Positions 1-8,174 of a stretch of DNA of 64,000 nt are shown here, in pieces. Under the pieces are notes generated by a model. The model did not search any database and was not told the origin of the DNA. It saw only the letters and a program-made list of their open reading frames with translations. Location: positions 248,001 to 312,000 of the forward strand of contig NZ_FORV01000004.1 of NCBI RefSeq assembly GCF_900114095.1. Reading direction: 5' to 3'. The position numbers and the translations under genes were made by a program. This DNA is from Sphingomonas sp. NFR04. GTDB lineage: Bacteria; Pseudomonadota; Alphaproteobacteria; Sphingomonadales; Sphingomonadaceae. Each line of letters begins with the position of its first letter. The first letter of the stretch is position 1.

Positions 1-558
1 ACGAGGCCCCCCTGGGACCCACAAAACGTCCGCCGCGCCCTTTTGGTTCATGGTGCGCGCCGCCACGAACAAAAAATCTGAAAGTCTATTGAGATAGATG
101 AGTGCGTTGCTGCTCAGCGTGCCCTGGTCGTTGGCTGCCACCGCAGCGCGTTCGGCGCGGCGGGTGATCGCGCGGGCGAGGTGGATCGCCGCCGCTGCCG
201 GGCTGCCGCCGGGCAGGACGAAGCTGTTGAGCGGCTGGAGATCGTCGTTGAGCCCGTCGATCGCGGCTTCCAGCCATGCGATCTGTTCGGGGGTGATCCG
301 CAGCGCGCCTTCGCGGTCGCCCGGCGTGGCGAGATCGGCGCCGAGATCGAACAGGTCGTTCTGGATGCGCGCGAGCGTCGCGTCGAGCGGGTCGCCGGCC
401 GCGAGCGTGGTCCGCGCCACGCCGATCGCGCTGTTCGCCTCGTCGACATCGCCGATCGTCTCCATGCGCGCGGAGGCCTTGGAAACGCGCGAGCCGTCGG
501 CGAGGCCGGTGGTGCCGGCGTCGCCGGTGCGGGTGTAGATCTTGTTGAGCTTGACCAT
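1..558 (-). CDS. Cob(I)alamin adenosyltransferase, PduO type (3' end cut by window edge)
   Basis: The protein starts MVKLNKIYTRTGDAGTTGL, the P-loop-like N-terminal signature of PduO-type ATP:corrinoid adenosyltransferases, which move the 5'-deoxyadenosyl group of ATP to cob(I)alamin to make coenzyme B12. The internal ALRITPEQIAWLE and FVLPGG segments and the closing ADVLWVPG fit the family's trimeric helical-bundle fold. 186 codons are visible and the family is about 185-195 residues, so only the last residues and the stop lie outside the window. The start is the ATG at 558, with no competing in-frame start nearby. It is divergent from the DUF2231 gene. Family assignment is firm; whether it serves salvage or synthesis cannot be judged here. 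Confidence 0.9.
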   Translation of the reverse strand, partial: MVKLNKIYTRTGDAGTTGLADGSRVSKASARMETIGDVDEANSAIGVARTTLAAGDPLDATLARIQNDLFDLGADLATPGDREGALRITPEQIAWLEAAIDGLNDDLQPLNSFVLPGGSPAAAAIHLARAITRRAERAAVAANDQGTLSSNALIYLNRLSDFLFVAARTMNQKGAADVLWVPGGPR

Positions 559-716
559 GCGCGGGAGGGTAAGGCCGATGCGCGATCGGGGCTAGAGGGC
601 CAAGGGACAGGGCCGAGCGTTTCCTCCCCCGCGAGGGGGAGGATTAGGCTGGCTGCGACGGAACCCCTTGAAAGCGCGACCGTTCGAAGGACCTGCCTCG
701 TCTGGGGAGACGTCCC

Positions 717-1157
717 GTGCCCGATCCTGTACCACTTCGCACCCGATCCTATGGTCTGCCGTTCCACCCGATTGTGCTCGGCCTGCCATTTGTCTGCTTC
801 TTCGCGGGCATGATCACCGACATCGCCTATTTCCGGACCTACGACATCACCTGGAAGAACTTCTCCGACTGGCTGATCGCCGGCGGCATGGTGCTGGGCG
901 CGCTCGGGGCGATCGTCGGCATCGTCGATCTGGTGCGGCCAGCGGTGCGGGCCAATCGGCTGCTCGTCCCCTATGCGATCGCCTATGCCGTCGCGATGGT
1001 CTTGGCGCTGATCAACAATTTCATTCACAGCCGCGATGCCTACGGCGCGATGCCGGCGGGTCTGATCCTGTCGGTGCTCACCGTGCTCATCCTGACGGGT
1101 GCATCGGCGCTCGGCGCGATCCTGCTGCGCCAGAGCCGTTTTGGAGGAACCCGCTGA
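717..1157 (+). CDS. DUF2231 family membrane protein
   Basis: A 146-residue protein with four hydrophobic segments (about residues 18-38, 50-70, 85-103 and 112-132) and the N-terminal FHPIVLGLPFVCFF pattern of DUF2231 inner-membrane proteins. No catalytic role is established for the family; some members are predicted redox-linked membrane proteins. The start is a GTG at 717 preceded by GGGGAG at seven-base spacing. Its TGA overlaps the ATG of the following PQQ-type dehydrogenase (TGATG at 1155-1159), so the two are probably translationally coupled and act together. The idea that it partners the periplasmic dehydrogenase is inference from this overlap only. Confidence 0.8.
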   Translation: MPDPVPLRTRSYGLPFHPIVLGLPFVCFFAGMITDIAYFRTYDITWKNFSDWLIAGGMVLGALGAIVGIVDLVRPAVRANRLLVPYAIAYAVAMVLALINNFIHSRDAYGAMPAGLILSVLTVLILTGASALGAILLRQSRFGGTR

Positions 1158-2449
1158 TGCGTGCATTGCTTCTCGCTGCGGGCGCCACGCTCGCGCTCGC
1201 CGGTTGCGCCAGCAAGGGCGGCGATACCAGCCAGCAGATCGGCGGCGATCCCAAGCTGCCGGACATCCAGCAATATCTCGTGCCGCCGATGCACGTGGTG
1301 CCGCCCGCCCCCTGGGGGTCGGCCAAGCCCAAGGTGCCGGCAGGCATGAAGGTCCAGGCCTTCGCCACCGGCCTCGCCAAGCCGCGCTCGGTCTACACGC
1401 TGCCCAATGGCGACGTGCTGGTGGTCGAGACCGACGGCCCCTCCGAGCCGATCCATCGCCCCAAGGACGTGGTGATGAACCTGATCCAGGCGCACGCCCA
1501 TGGCGGCGGCAAGGCGGGGATGGACATCATCCTGCTCCGCGATGCGAATGGCGACGGCGTGCCCGAGCTCAAGACCAAGTTCATCACCGGCCTCAACTCG
1601 CCCTTCGGCGTGGCGCTGGTCGGCGGGGATCTCTACGTCGCCAATACCGATGCGATCCTGCGCTTCCCCTATCAGACCGGCCAGACCAGCATCACCGCGG
1701 CGGGCACCAAGCTGGTCGACCTGCCCGGCGGCCCGATCGATCACCACTGGACCAAGAGCCTGGTCGCCAGCCCCGACGGCACCAAGCTCTATGTCGGGGT
1801 GGGATCGAACAGCAACATCACCGAAAACGGCATGGACGCCGAGCGCGGCCGCGCCGCGATCTGGGAAGTCGATCGCGCGAGCGGTGCCTATCGGCTCTAC
1901 GGCACCGGCCTGCGCAACCCCAACGGGCTGCAGTTCGAACCGCTGACCAACGTGCTGTGGACGGTGGTCAACGAGCGCGACGAGCTGGGGCCGGACCTGG
2001 TGCCGGATTACCTCACCTCGGTGCGCGACGGCGGCTTCTATGGCTGGCCGTACAGCTATTGGGGCCAGAACGTCGATCCGCGGGTCAAGCCGCAGCGGCC
2101 GGACCTGGTCGCCAAGGCGATCAAGCCGGACTATGGCCTGAGCAGCCATGTCGCCCCGCTCGGCATGGTGTTCGCCGCCAACGCCGCGGCGCTGCCGGCG
2201 CAGTGGCGCTCGGGTGCGTTTATCGGCGAGCATGGCAGCTGGGATCGCGGCCATCTCAACGGCTACAAGGTGATCTACGTGCCGTTCGCGGAAGGACGCC
2301 CCTCGGGCAAGGCGGTCGACGTGGTGACCGGCTTCGTCGAGGGCGAGAAGGCGCACGGCCGTCCGGTCGGGCTGGGGCTCGACAAGACCGGCGCGCTGCT
2401 GATCGCCGACGATCTGGGCAACACCGTGTGGCGGGTCAGCGGCGGCTGA
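1157..2449 (+). CDS. PQQ-type sugar (sorbosone) dehydrogenase, lipoprotein
   Basis: A 430-residue member of the sorbosone/soluble glucose dehydrogenase beta-propeller family (GSDH), which oxidises aldoses or aldehydes in the periplasm using pyrroloquinoline quinone. The N-terminus MRALLLAAGATLALAGC is a lipoprotein signal with the lipid-accepting Cys at residue 17. Family landmarks seen are GLAKPRSVYTLPNGDVLVVET near the first blade, an LYVGVGSNSNITENG loop, YGTGLRNPNGL and FIGEHGSWDR, and a GLGLDKTGALLIADD last blade. The start ATG overlaps the stop of the DUF2231 gene by one base. Substrate is unknown; many sphingomonads carry such genes without PQQ synthesis, so cofactor supply is an open point. 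Confidence 0.85.
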   Translation: MRALLLAAGATLALAGCASKGGDTSQQIGGDPKLPDIQQYLVPPMHVVPPAPWGSAKPKVPAGMKVQAFATGLAKPRSVYTLPNGDVLVVETDGPSEPIHRPKDVVMNLIQAHAHGGGKAGMDIILLRDANGDGVPELKTKFITGLNSPFGVALVGGDLYVANTDAILRFPYQTGQTSITAAGTKLVDLPGGPIDHHWTKSLVASPDGTKLYVGVGSNSNITENGMDAERGRAAIWEVDRASGAYRLYGTGLRNPNGLQFEPLTNVLWTVVNERDELGPDLVPDYLTSVRDGGFYGWPYSYWGQNVDPRVKPQRPDLVAKAIKPDYGLSSHVAPLGMVFAANAAALPAQWRSGAFIGEHGSWDRGHLNGYKVIYVPFAEGRPSGKAVDVVTGFVEGEKAHGRPVGLGLDKTGALLIADDLGNTVWRVSGG

Positions 2450-2455
2450 TCGGCG

Positions 2456-3757
2456 TCAGACGATCGGCCCCGAAAGGTAGACATAGACGCGCGACCGGGC
2501 TTCGCGATCGAGGTAGCGGACGACATAGTCGAAATGCGCGAAGCCCTTGGTGCTGCGCGTCGCCGGCGCGACCGTGATGTTCTGGCCGGTGAGCGTCACG
2601 ACGATCTTGCCGGCATTCTCGGCGTCTACGATGACCCGGTCGATGGTCGCGGTCCGTCCCGAGACGCCGGGGAGAAAGTCGTTCGCAAGCGGCGTCGCGA
2701 TCGGGCTGGTGTCGGTGATCCAGATCGGACGGAAGTCGGGCGACGGGTATAGCAGGCTCGGGTCGAGTACCGGCTTGGGCGTGGTGGCGGCCGTCCGCAC
2801 CCAACCGCGCATCGTCTCCAGATCATAGCCGCGAATGGCAGCGAGTTCGTCGGGCGAGGACTGGGCGATGTTCCGCTGCAGGGTCGGCTGCAGATAGAAG
2901 ACCGCCGCCTGAACCAGGCTGCGCGCTGCATCGAAATCGCGCAATTCGCTGGGGATGAGTGTCTGGAAGCGCTGATACAGGGCGAGCGCGAAATCTTTCT
3001 GCTCGGCGTTCAGGCCCGGATCGTTCGGCAGGAACAATACCTTGCGCAGGAAGACCGGATCGTCCAGCCCGGTGACGCCGCCGCCCTTGATCGCGTCGGC
3101 CAGCGGCGCCCACGGATCGGGTGCATAGGTGGGGCTAACCATCTCGGCGAGGATGATCAGCCGCGTGTTGATGGCGGTCAGCCGGGCGGCCATTTGGGCA
3201 ACCGCAGGGTCCGGATCGGCGATTTTACGGTAGGGATCGAACCGCAGCAGATCGGTGCCGGCGGCGGCGGCGTCGGTCAGGCCCAGAAAGCGCCGGACCA
3301 CGTCCTGGTCGCCCACCCGATCGATCAGCGTCGAGATGGGCGACACCAGCATCGCGCCATAGGGCGCGCTGAGCGGTGGGCCGACCTGCGTCACGGTATC
3401 GACCCCGACGGCCTGGATCGGCGGCTTTTCCTGCGTTCGGTCATAGGTGCCGAGACTGTAATAGCCGGCGATATCCGCGCCGAATTGGCCGAGAAGGTTG
3501 GTCGTCTGCCCGCTTTCGCTGTCCTTGCGCACGCCGTCGCCATTGACGTCCCACAGGACGGTGCCGAGCACGGGACCGATGCCGATGACGGCCGCCGGGG
3601 GCGTAGGCGGCGGCGTCGGGCTGGGCGTGGGCGAAGGGCTGGGAATGGTGGCCGGTGTGCTCACCTGCCCGGACCCGCTGCTGCCGCCGCCGCCGCCGCC
3701 ACAGGCGGCCAGCGCCGTCGCCAGACAAACGCACGCAACCGCCTTCGATCCCCGCAT
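2456..3757 (-). CDS. Lipoprotein with Gly/Pro linker and an EF-hand-like calcium loop, function unknown
   Basis: 433 residues. The signal ends in a lipobox with Cys19, followed by a poly-Gly/Ser run and a Ser-Pro-Thr-rich linker (about 36-55) typical of envelope-anchored proteins that need reach. Residues 70-81 read DVNGDGVRKDSE, a canonical twelve-residue EF-hand loop (Asp at 1, Asn at 3, Asp at 5, Gly at 6, Glu at 12), suggesting calcium binding. The remaining 340 residues are mixed alpha/beta and I recognise no enzyme family. It converges on the dehydrogenase, with only six bases between the stops. Function is not assigned. Confidence 0.75.
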   Translation of the reverse strand: MRGSKAVACVCLATALAACGGGGGGSSGSGQVSTPATIPSPSPTPSPTPPPTPPAAVIGIGPVLGTVLWDVNGDGVRKDSESGQTTNLLGQFGADIAGYYSLGTYDRTQEKPPIQAVGVDTVTQVGPPLSAPYGAMLVSPISTLIDRVGDQDVVRRFLGLTDAAAAGTDLLRFDPYRKIADPDPAVAQMAARLTAINTRLIILAEMVSPTYAPDPWAPLADAIKGGGVTGLDDPVFLRKVLFLPNDPGLNAEQKDFALALYQRFQTLIPSELRDFDAARSLVQAAVFYLQPTLQRNIAQSSPDELAAIRGYDLETMRGWVRTAATTPKPVLDPSLLYPSPDFRPIWITDTSPIATPLANDFLPGVSGRTATIDRVIVDAENAGKIVVTLTGQNITVAPATRSTKGFAHFDYVVRYLDREARSRVYVYLSGPIV

Positions 3758-3830
3758 CCTATCCCCCGTGCCGCCTTTATGGCGCTTGCCGGCAGCATGC
3801 GTGCACCGCGGTGCGGAAGTAAAGGCGCTT

Positions 3831-4058
3831 TCAGCTCTTGGCGGAGGCGATCAGCAGGATCAGCGCGGCGACGCCGATCGCCACTGCCTGGAACAGGATG
3901 CGCTTCTGCATCAGCTTGTTCGATCGCAGCGCGCGCTGGCTGGGGCCGTCGCCTTCCAGGTCCTGCGTGGTGGTGCCGGCCATGTTGACCAGCCCCTTGA
4001 TGAGGAAGAACAGCGTCGCCAGGACCGCTGCGAGGAACAGGATCGCGAGGAACAACAT
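3831..4058 (-). CDS. Small HIG1-domain twin-transmembrane protein
   Basis: A 75-residue protein with two hydrophobic helices (about 1-24 and 54-73) joined by a polar loop containing SQRALRSNKLMQKRILFQA, which matches the HIG1 (hypoxia-induced gene 1) domain pattern SN(K/R)LM..R...Q. In alphaproteobacteria and mitochondria such proteins associate with cytochrome c oxidase or respiratory supercomplexes. That role here is inferred from the family. It is nine bases downstream of gluQ and on the same strand, so probably co-transcribed. Confidence 0.8.
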   Translation of the reverse strand: MLFLAILFLAAVLATLFFLIKGLVNMAGTTTQDLEGDGPSQRALRSNKLMQKRILFQAVAIGVAALILLIASAKS

Positions 4059-4067
4059 GCGCGTACC

Positions 4068-4910
4068 CTACGCCTCGATTTGCCCGAAGCCAATCGGTAC
4101 TTCCCCTTTGCGCAGTCTGTCGGCGAGCACGCGGCCATCCTCCCCCGCCAGCCGCAGCGATGCCAGCGTCGGGGCGCCGTGTCGCTTCGCGAGCCGCTGG
4201 CCGTCCGGGCCGGCGAGCAGCCCATGGTGGCGATAGTCCGGCGTCGGCAGGTCGAGCAGCGCCTGGAGCAGGCGGTGGACATGGGTGGCGGCGAACAGGT
4301 CGGCGCCGCGCACGACATGGCTGATGCCCTGCGCGGCGTCGTCCACCGTGACGGCGAGGTGATAGCTGGCCGGCGCATCCTTGCGGGCGAGGATCACGTC
4401 GCCGTGGCTGAGGGGATCGGCGGGGACGATGCCGGCATAGGCATCGTGCCAGATGAGCGGCCCGGCCAAAGCAACCGCTTTCGCCATGTCCAGCCGCCAG
4501 CTGTGCGGGCGCGTCAGGTCCGGATCGGCCAGGCCGCGGCAGGTGCCCGGATAGAGCGCGCCGTCGGGCCCATGCGGCGCGGAGAGACTCGCGGCGATGT
4601 CGGCGCGGGTACAGAAACAGGGATAGAGCAGCCCCATCGCCCGCAGTCGGTCAAGCGCATCCTGGTAGAGCCCCAGCCGCTGCGACTGGAAGCTCGGCGG
4701 TTCGTCCCATCGCAGCCCCAGCCAGTCGAGATCGGCGAGGATCGCTGCGACATGTTCGGGCCGCGACCTTGTGCCGTCGATATCCTCGATGCGCAGCATG
4801 AAACGACCCCCGCGCGCCCGCGCGAAATCGTGCGCCTGCAGCGCTGAATAGGCGTGCCCGAGATGGAGTCGACCGGTGGGGCTGGGGGCAAATCGGGTGT
4901 GGATATTCAT
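4068..4910 (-). CDS. gluQ: Glutamyl-Q tRNA(Asp) synthetase
   Basis: A 280-residue paralogue of the GluRS catalytic domain that lacks an anticodon-binding domain, which separates GluQRS from full-length GltX (over 450 residues). It activates glutamate and attaches it to the queuosine base at position 34 of tRNA-Asp. Visible signatures are RFAPSPTGRLHLGH with the HIGH motif as HLGH (residues 16-19), a Cys-x-Cys (CFC) followed by YPGTCR as the zinc knuckle expected in GluQRS, and RLAKR as the KMSKS equivalent near residue 240. The start ATG at 4910 gives the exact family N-terminus. It is divergent from the HNH gene. Confidence 0.93.
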   Translation of the reverse strand: MNIHTRFAPSPTGRLHLGHAYSALQAHDFARARGGRFMLRIEDIDGTRSRPEHVAAILADLDWLGLRWDEPPSFQSQRLGLYQDALDRLRAMGLLYPCFCTRADIAASLSAPHGPDGALYPGTCRGLADPDLTRPHSWRLDMAKAVALAGPLIWHDAYAGIVPADPLSHGDVILARKDAPASYHLAVTVDDAAQGISHVVRGADLFAATHVHRLLQALLDLPTPDYRHHGLLAGPDGQRLAKRHGAPTLASLRLAGEDGRVLADRLRKGEVPIGFGQIEA

Positions 4911-5010
4911 GAATGTGGCTCTTGACCGTGAGTCGCGGCATATGCTGTCATGCGGGCGTCACGCTTCTGCGCAAGAGGCGAGGCACCGAAATCGAGGGTG
5001 AGGTTCTTGC

Positions 5011-5577
5011 ATGTACCATCCCGATCTGATCCGCCATCCGGATGGGTGCCCGGCGCTCGTGCTGAACGCCGACTATACGCCGTTGAGCTATTATCCCCTC
5101 AGCGTGTGGCCCTGGCAGACGGCGATCAAGGCGATCTTTCTCGAGCGCGTCGACGTCGTCTCCTATTATGAACGCGAGGTGCGAAGTCCCAGCGCGGTGC
5201 TGAAGCTCCCTTCGGTCATCGCGCTCAAACAATATGTTCGGCCTTCGCAATTCCCCGCCTTCACCCGGTTCAATCTGTTCCTTCGCGACAAGTTCGCCTG
5301 CCAATATTGCGGATCGCACCGGGATCTCACCTTCGACCACGTCATTCCCCGCGCCCAAGGCGGCCGCACCACCTGGGAAAATGTCGCCACCGCCTGCGCC
5401 CCCTGCAACCTGAAAAAGGGCGGCCGCACTCCCCAGCAGGCCGGCATGCCGCTCTACATCCAGCCGATCCGGCCGACGAGCTGGCAGCTCCAGGAACATG
5501 GCCGCCGCTTCCCGCCCAACCATCTCCACGACACCTGGCGCGACTGGCTCTATTGGGACATCGAGTTGGAGGCCTGA
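5011..5577 (+). CDS. HNH endonuclease family protein
   Basis: A 188-residue protein with a complete HNH core: CQYCGS and CAPCNLKKGG give the four zinc-binding cysteines, and LTFDHVIPRAQGG supplies the catalytic His with TWENVATACAPCN as the Asn-containing part. The N-terminal third (ADYTPLSYYPLSVWPWQTAI) matches a conserved family of single-copy HNH proteins common in alphaproteobacteria. The ATG at 5011 follows a purine-rich GAGGGTGAGG. No methylase or restriction partner is adjacent, so a stand-alone housekeeping or repair role is more likely than a restriction system. Substrate unknown. Confidence 0.85.
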   Translation: MYHPDLIRHPDGCPALVLNADYTPLSYYPLSVWPWQTAIKAIFLERVDVVSYYEREVRSPSAVLKLPSVIALKQYVRPSQFPAFTRFNLFLRDKFACQYCGSHRDLTFDHVIPRAQGGRTTWENVATACAPCNLKKGGRTPQQAGMPLYIQPIRPTSWQLQEHGRRFPPNHLHDTWRDWLYWDIELEA

Positions 5578-5603
5578 GCGGATAGCGCGCAGCATCTTTT
5601 TTC

Positions 5604-5813
5604 TCACGCGAAGGCGCGAAGGCGCGAAGAAGTTTTTGCGCGCAGAGGCGCGGAGAGCGAAGAGGGGGCGTCGCCAGCGCGCAGCGCAGGAAAGAGACGG
5701 GTTGAGGAGATACAGCCTGCTTCGCATGCGGCCCGCCTCTGCGTTCTCTGCGCCTCTGCGCGAAACGCACTTCCTTCTTCCTCGCGCCTTCGCGCCTTCG
5801 CGCCTTCGCGTGA
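5604..5813. repeat. Long imperfect inverted repeat (about 210 bp)
   Basis: The left arm from 5604 carries tandem CGCGAAGG units and then GCGCAGAGGCGCGGAGAG. The right arm up to 5813 carries the reverse complement in mirrored order (CTCTGCGCCTCTGCGCG at about 5744-5760, then three CGCGCCTT units). The two arms could pair over roughly 60 bp each around a 70 bp centre. It occupies most of the 310 bp gap between the HNH gene and the PBP gene and is not coding on either strand. This looks like a dispersed intergenic repeat; a transcript would form a very large hairpin. Confidence 0.75.
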
Positions 5814-5846
5814 ACGGAAAATGCCCGCGCCCTGCCAAATACTCCG

Positions 5847-5866
5847 TGTGTTATTGCGATAACACA
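5847..5866. promoter_or_regulatory. Palindromic candidate operator upstream of the class A PBP gene
   Basis: TGTGTTATTGCGATAACACA has perfect 8-base arms (TGTGTTAT and ATAACACA) around a 4-base centre, ending 22 bases before the ATG of the PBP. It is AT-rich in a GC-rich surrounding. The position suits a repressor site overlapping a promoter. The cognate regulator is not identifiable from this window. Confidence 0.5.
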
Positions 5867-5888
5867 GATAGTCGGCTAAGGCGTTGGC

Positions 5889-8108
5889 ATGGCGCGCGAG
5901 CCCGGCATTCCCGATAGTCGATTCCCGTTGCGGCGCGATGGCGCCGACGACGATGTGGCACAACCCCAGGGCTGGCGTCCGCAGGGCCGGCGCGACAGGC
6001 GCGAGCCGATCTGGCGGCCCGGCATGGGCGCGGGCGAAAGCGCCGCGCCGCACGAGCCCTATCGCGGGGGTTACGGCGCAGGTGGCGGCTTCGACGGCGG
6101 AGACGATCTGCCGCCCGTCACGCCGGCAAAGCGCCGCATCCGCTGGGGCCGCTGGATCGTCCGCGGGCTTGCCGTGTGCATCCTGCTGTTCATCGCCGCG
6201 GTCGCCTGGCTGGCGATCACCGCGCCGCTCTCCAAATCGCTGCGCCCGCCGGCGCCCCCCTCGATCACCCTGCTCGCTGCCGACGGCACCCCGATTGCGC
6301 GCCGCGGGGCGGTGATCGGCAAGCCGGTCGACGTGTCCAAGCTGCCCGATCATGTCGCGCAGGCCTTCATCGCGATCGAGGACCGGCGCTTCTACAGCCA
6401 TTGGGGCGTCGACCCACGCGGTATCGCCCGCGCGGCGTTCCACAATGTCAGCTCGGGCGGGGGATCGCAGGGCGGCAGCACGATCACCCAGCAGCTCGCC
6501 AAGAACGCGTTCCTCAACTCGCGCCGCACCTTCGGGCGCAAGGCGCAGGAAGTGCTGATCGCCTTCTGGCTCGAGGCGTGGCTGAGCAAGGACGAGATCC
6601 TCTCGCGCTACCTCTCGAACGTCTATTTCGGTGACAATGTCTACGGCCTGCGCGCCGCCGCCCAGCATTATTTCTCGACCACGCCCGAGCATCTGACGCT
6701 GAGCCAGGCGACCCTGCTCGCGGGCCTGGTCAAGGCCCCGAGCCGGCTCGCCCCCACCGGCAATCTCGACGGCGCCCGCGAGCGCCAGCGGCTGGTGATC
6801 GGCGCGATGCAGGAAGCCGGCTTCATTACCGAGGCCGAGGCGCGGCGCGTGCGCCCGGCTGTCCTGCACGTGCAGGACAGCGACGAGACGCTGCCCAACG
6901 GCACCTATTTCGCCGACTGGGTGCTCCCCGAAGCACGCGACCGCGCCGGCGGCGTCGCCACCGAGCAGACGGTGACCACCACGCTCGATACGCGGCTCCA
7001 GGCGGCGGCCGAGCGGGTGATCAAGGCCTCGGGCCTAGGCAAGGCGCAGGTGGCACTCGTGGCGATGCGGCCCGACGGGCGGATCGTCGCGATGGTCGGC
7101 GGGCGCAACTATGCCGCCAGCCCGTTCAACCGCGCCACCCAGGCGCGGCGCCAACCGGGCTCGGCGTTCAAGCTGTTCGTCTATCTGGCGGCGCTCCGCT
7201 CGGGGATGACGCCGGACACGATGGTCGACGATACGCCGGTGCAGATCGGCGACTGGAAACCCTCGAACAGCGACGGCCGCTATGCCGGCCGCATCACACT
7301 GCGCCAGGCGATGGCCAAGTCGAGCAATGTCGTAGCTGCCCGGCTGATCCAGAAGCTCGGCGTCGGCCGCGTCACGCAGGCGGCGCGCGACCTCGGCATC
7401 TCCACCCCGCTCGGCAACGACGCCTCGATTGCGCTCGGCACCTCGACCGGTTCGCTGCTCGAGCTGACCGCGGCCTATGCGGCGGTGGCGAACGGCAGCT
7501 ATCCGGTGCGCCCGCGCGGGCTCGACGAAGAAGAATCGGCCGACGACTGGCTGGCGCGCCGCCTCGGCGGACCGAGCCGCTTCGACGAACGGCTGCTCGA
7601 GGACTTGCGCTCGATGCTCGGCACAGTGGTGCAGAACGGCACGGCGCGGGCGGCGGCGCTGCCGGTGCCGGCGTTCGGCAAGACCGGCACGACGCAGGAC
7701 GGGCGCGACGCGCTGTTCGTCGGCTGGGCGGGCGACCTCGTCGTCGGCGTGTGGATCGGCAATGACGACAACAGCCCGGTCTCGGGTGCCTATGGCGGCG
7801 GGCTGCCGGCGCATATCTGGCGCGACTTCATGGTCCGCGCGCTCGGCCTTACCCTGCCGCCGGCGCCGGTCGAGGAGGACAATGCGACCGACGACAACGC
7901 GATCGGCCTGGACGAGGTGCTGAACGGCGCGGGCGTGCAGGTCGACCAGGACGGCGTCCAGCTGGACCTGAACCGCGTCCGCGAGCTGGTGCCCGAGGGC
8001 GAGGCGCGCGACGCGATCCCGCGCAACGTGCGGATCCCGGTGCCGGGCAGCAACGCCGATCGCCGCCGCCGCGATCCCCCGCGCGACGATCCCGACGGCG
8101 AGGAGTGA
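5889..8108 (+). CDS. Class A penicillin-binding protein (PBP1A-like transglycosylase/transpeptidase)
   Basis: A 739-residue bifunctional peptidoglycan synthase. A long basic, Gly/Pro-rich cytoplasmic tail precedes one membrane anchor at about 93-112. The GT51 domain shows EDRRFYSHWGVDPRG (catalytic Glu164) and GGSTITQQLAKN. The transpeptidase domain has all three penicillin-binding motifs: SAFK (Ser425), SSN (478-480) and KTG (598-600). It ends in a charged Asp/Arg-rich tail. It lacks an obvious OB/ODD insertion and is shorter than E. coli PBP1a, so it is a compact class A enzyme. It stands alone, preceded by a long inverted repeat and a palindrome that may control it. Confidence 0.93.
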   Translation: MAREPGIPDSRFPLRRDGADDDVAQPQGWRPQGRRDRREPIWRPGMGAGESAAPHEPYRGGYGAGGGFDGGDDLPPVTPAKRRIRWGRWIVRGLAVCILLFIAAVAWLAITAPLSKSLRPPAPPSITLLAADGTPIARRGAVIGKPVDVSKLPDHVAQAFIAIEDRRFYSHWGVDPRGIARAAFHNVSSGGGSQGGSTITQQLAKNAFLNSRRTFGRKAQEVLIAFWLEAWLSKDEILSRYLSNVYFGDNVYGLRAAAQHYFSTTPEHLTLSQATLLAGLVKAPSRLAPTGNLDGARERQRLVIGAMQEAGFITEAEARRVRPAVLHVQDSDETLPNGTYFADWVLPEARDRAGGVATEQTVTTTLDTRLQAAAERVIKASGLGKAQVALVAMRPDGRIVAMVGGRNYAASPFNRATQARRQPGSAFKLFVYLAALRSGMTPDTMVDDTPVQIGDWKPSNSDGRYAGRITLRQAMAKSSNVVAARLIQKLGVGRVTQAARDLGISTPLGNDASIALGTSTGSLLELTAAYAAVANGSYPVRPRGLDEEESADDWLARRLGGPSRFDERLLEDLRSMLGTVVQNGTARAAALPVPAFGKTGTTQDGRDALFVGWAGDLVVGVWIGNDDNSPVSGAYGGGLPAHIWRDFMVRALGLTLPPAPVEEDNATDDNAIGLDEVLNGAGVQVDQDGVQLDLNRVRELVPEGEARDAIPRNVRIPVPGSNADRRRRDPPRDDPDGEE

Positions 8109-8174
8109 TCCCGGCGCTGGCCCTCTCCGGCGCGACTGGGTAGGAGGGCGGCAACAGAGTTTCAGGAGACGGGC

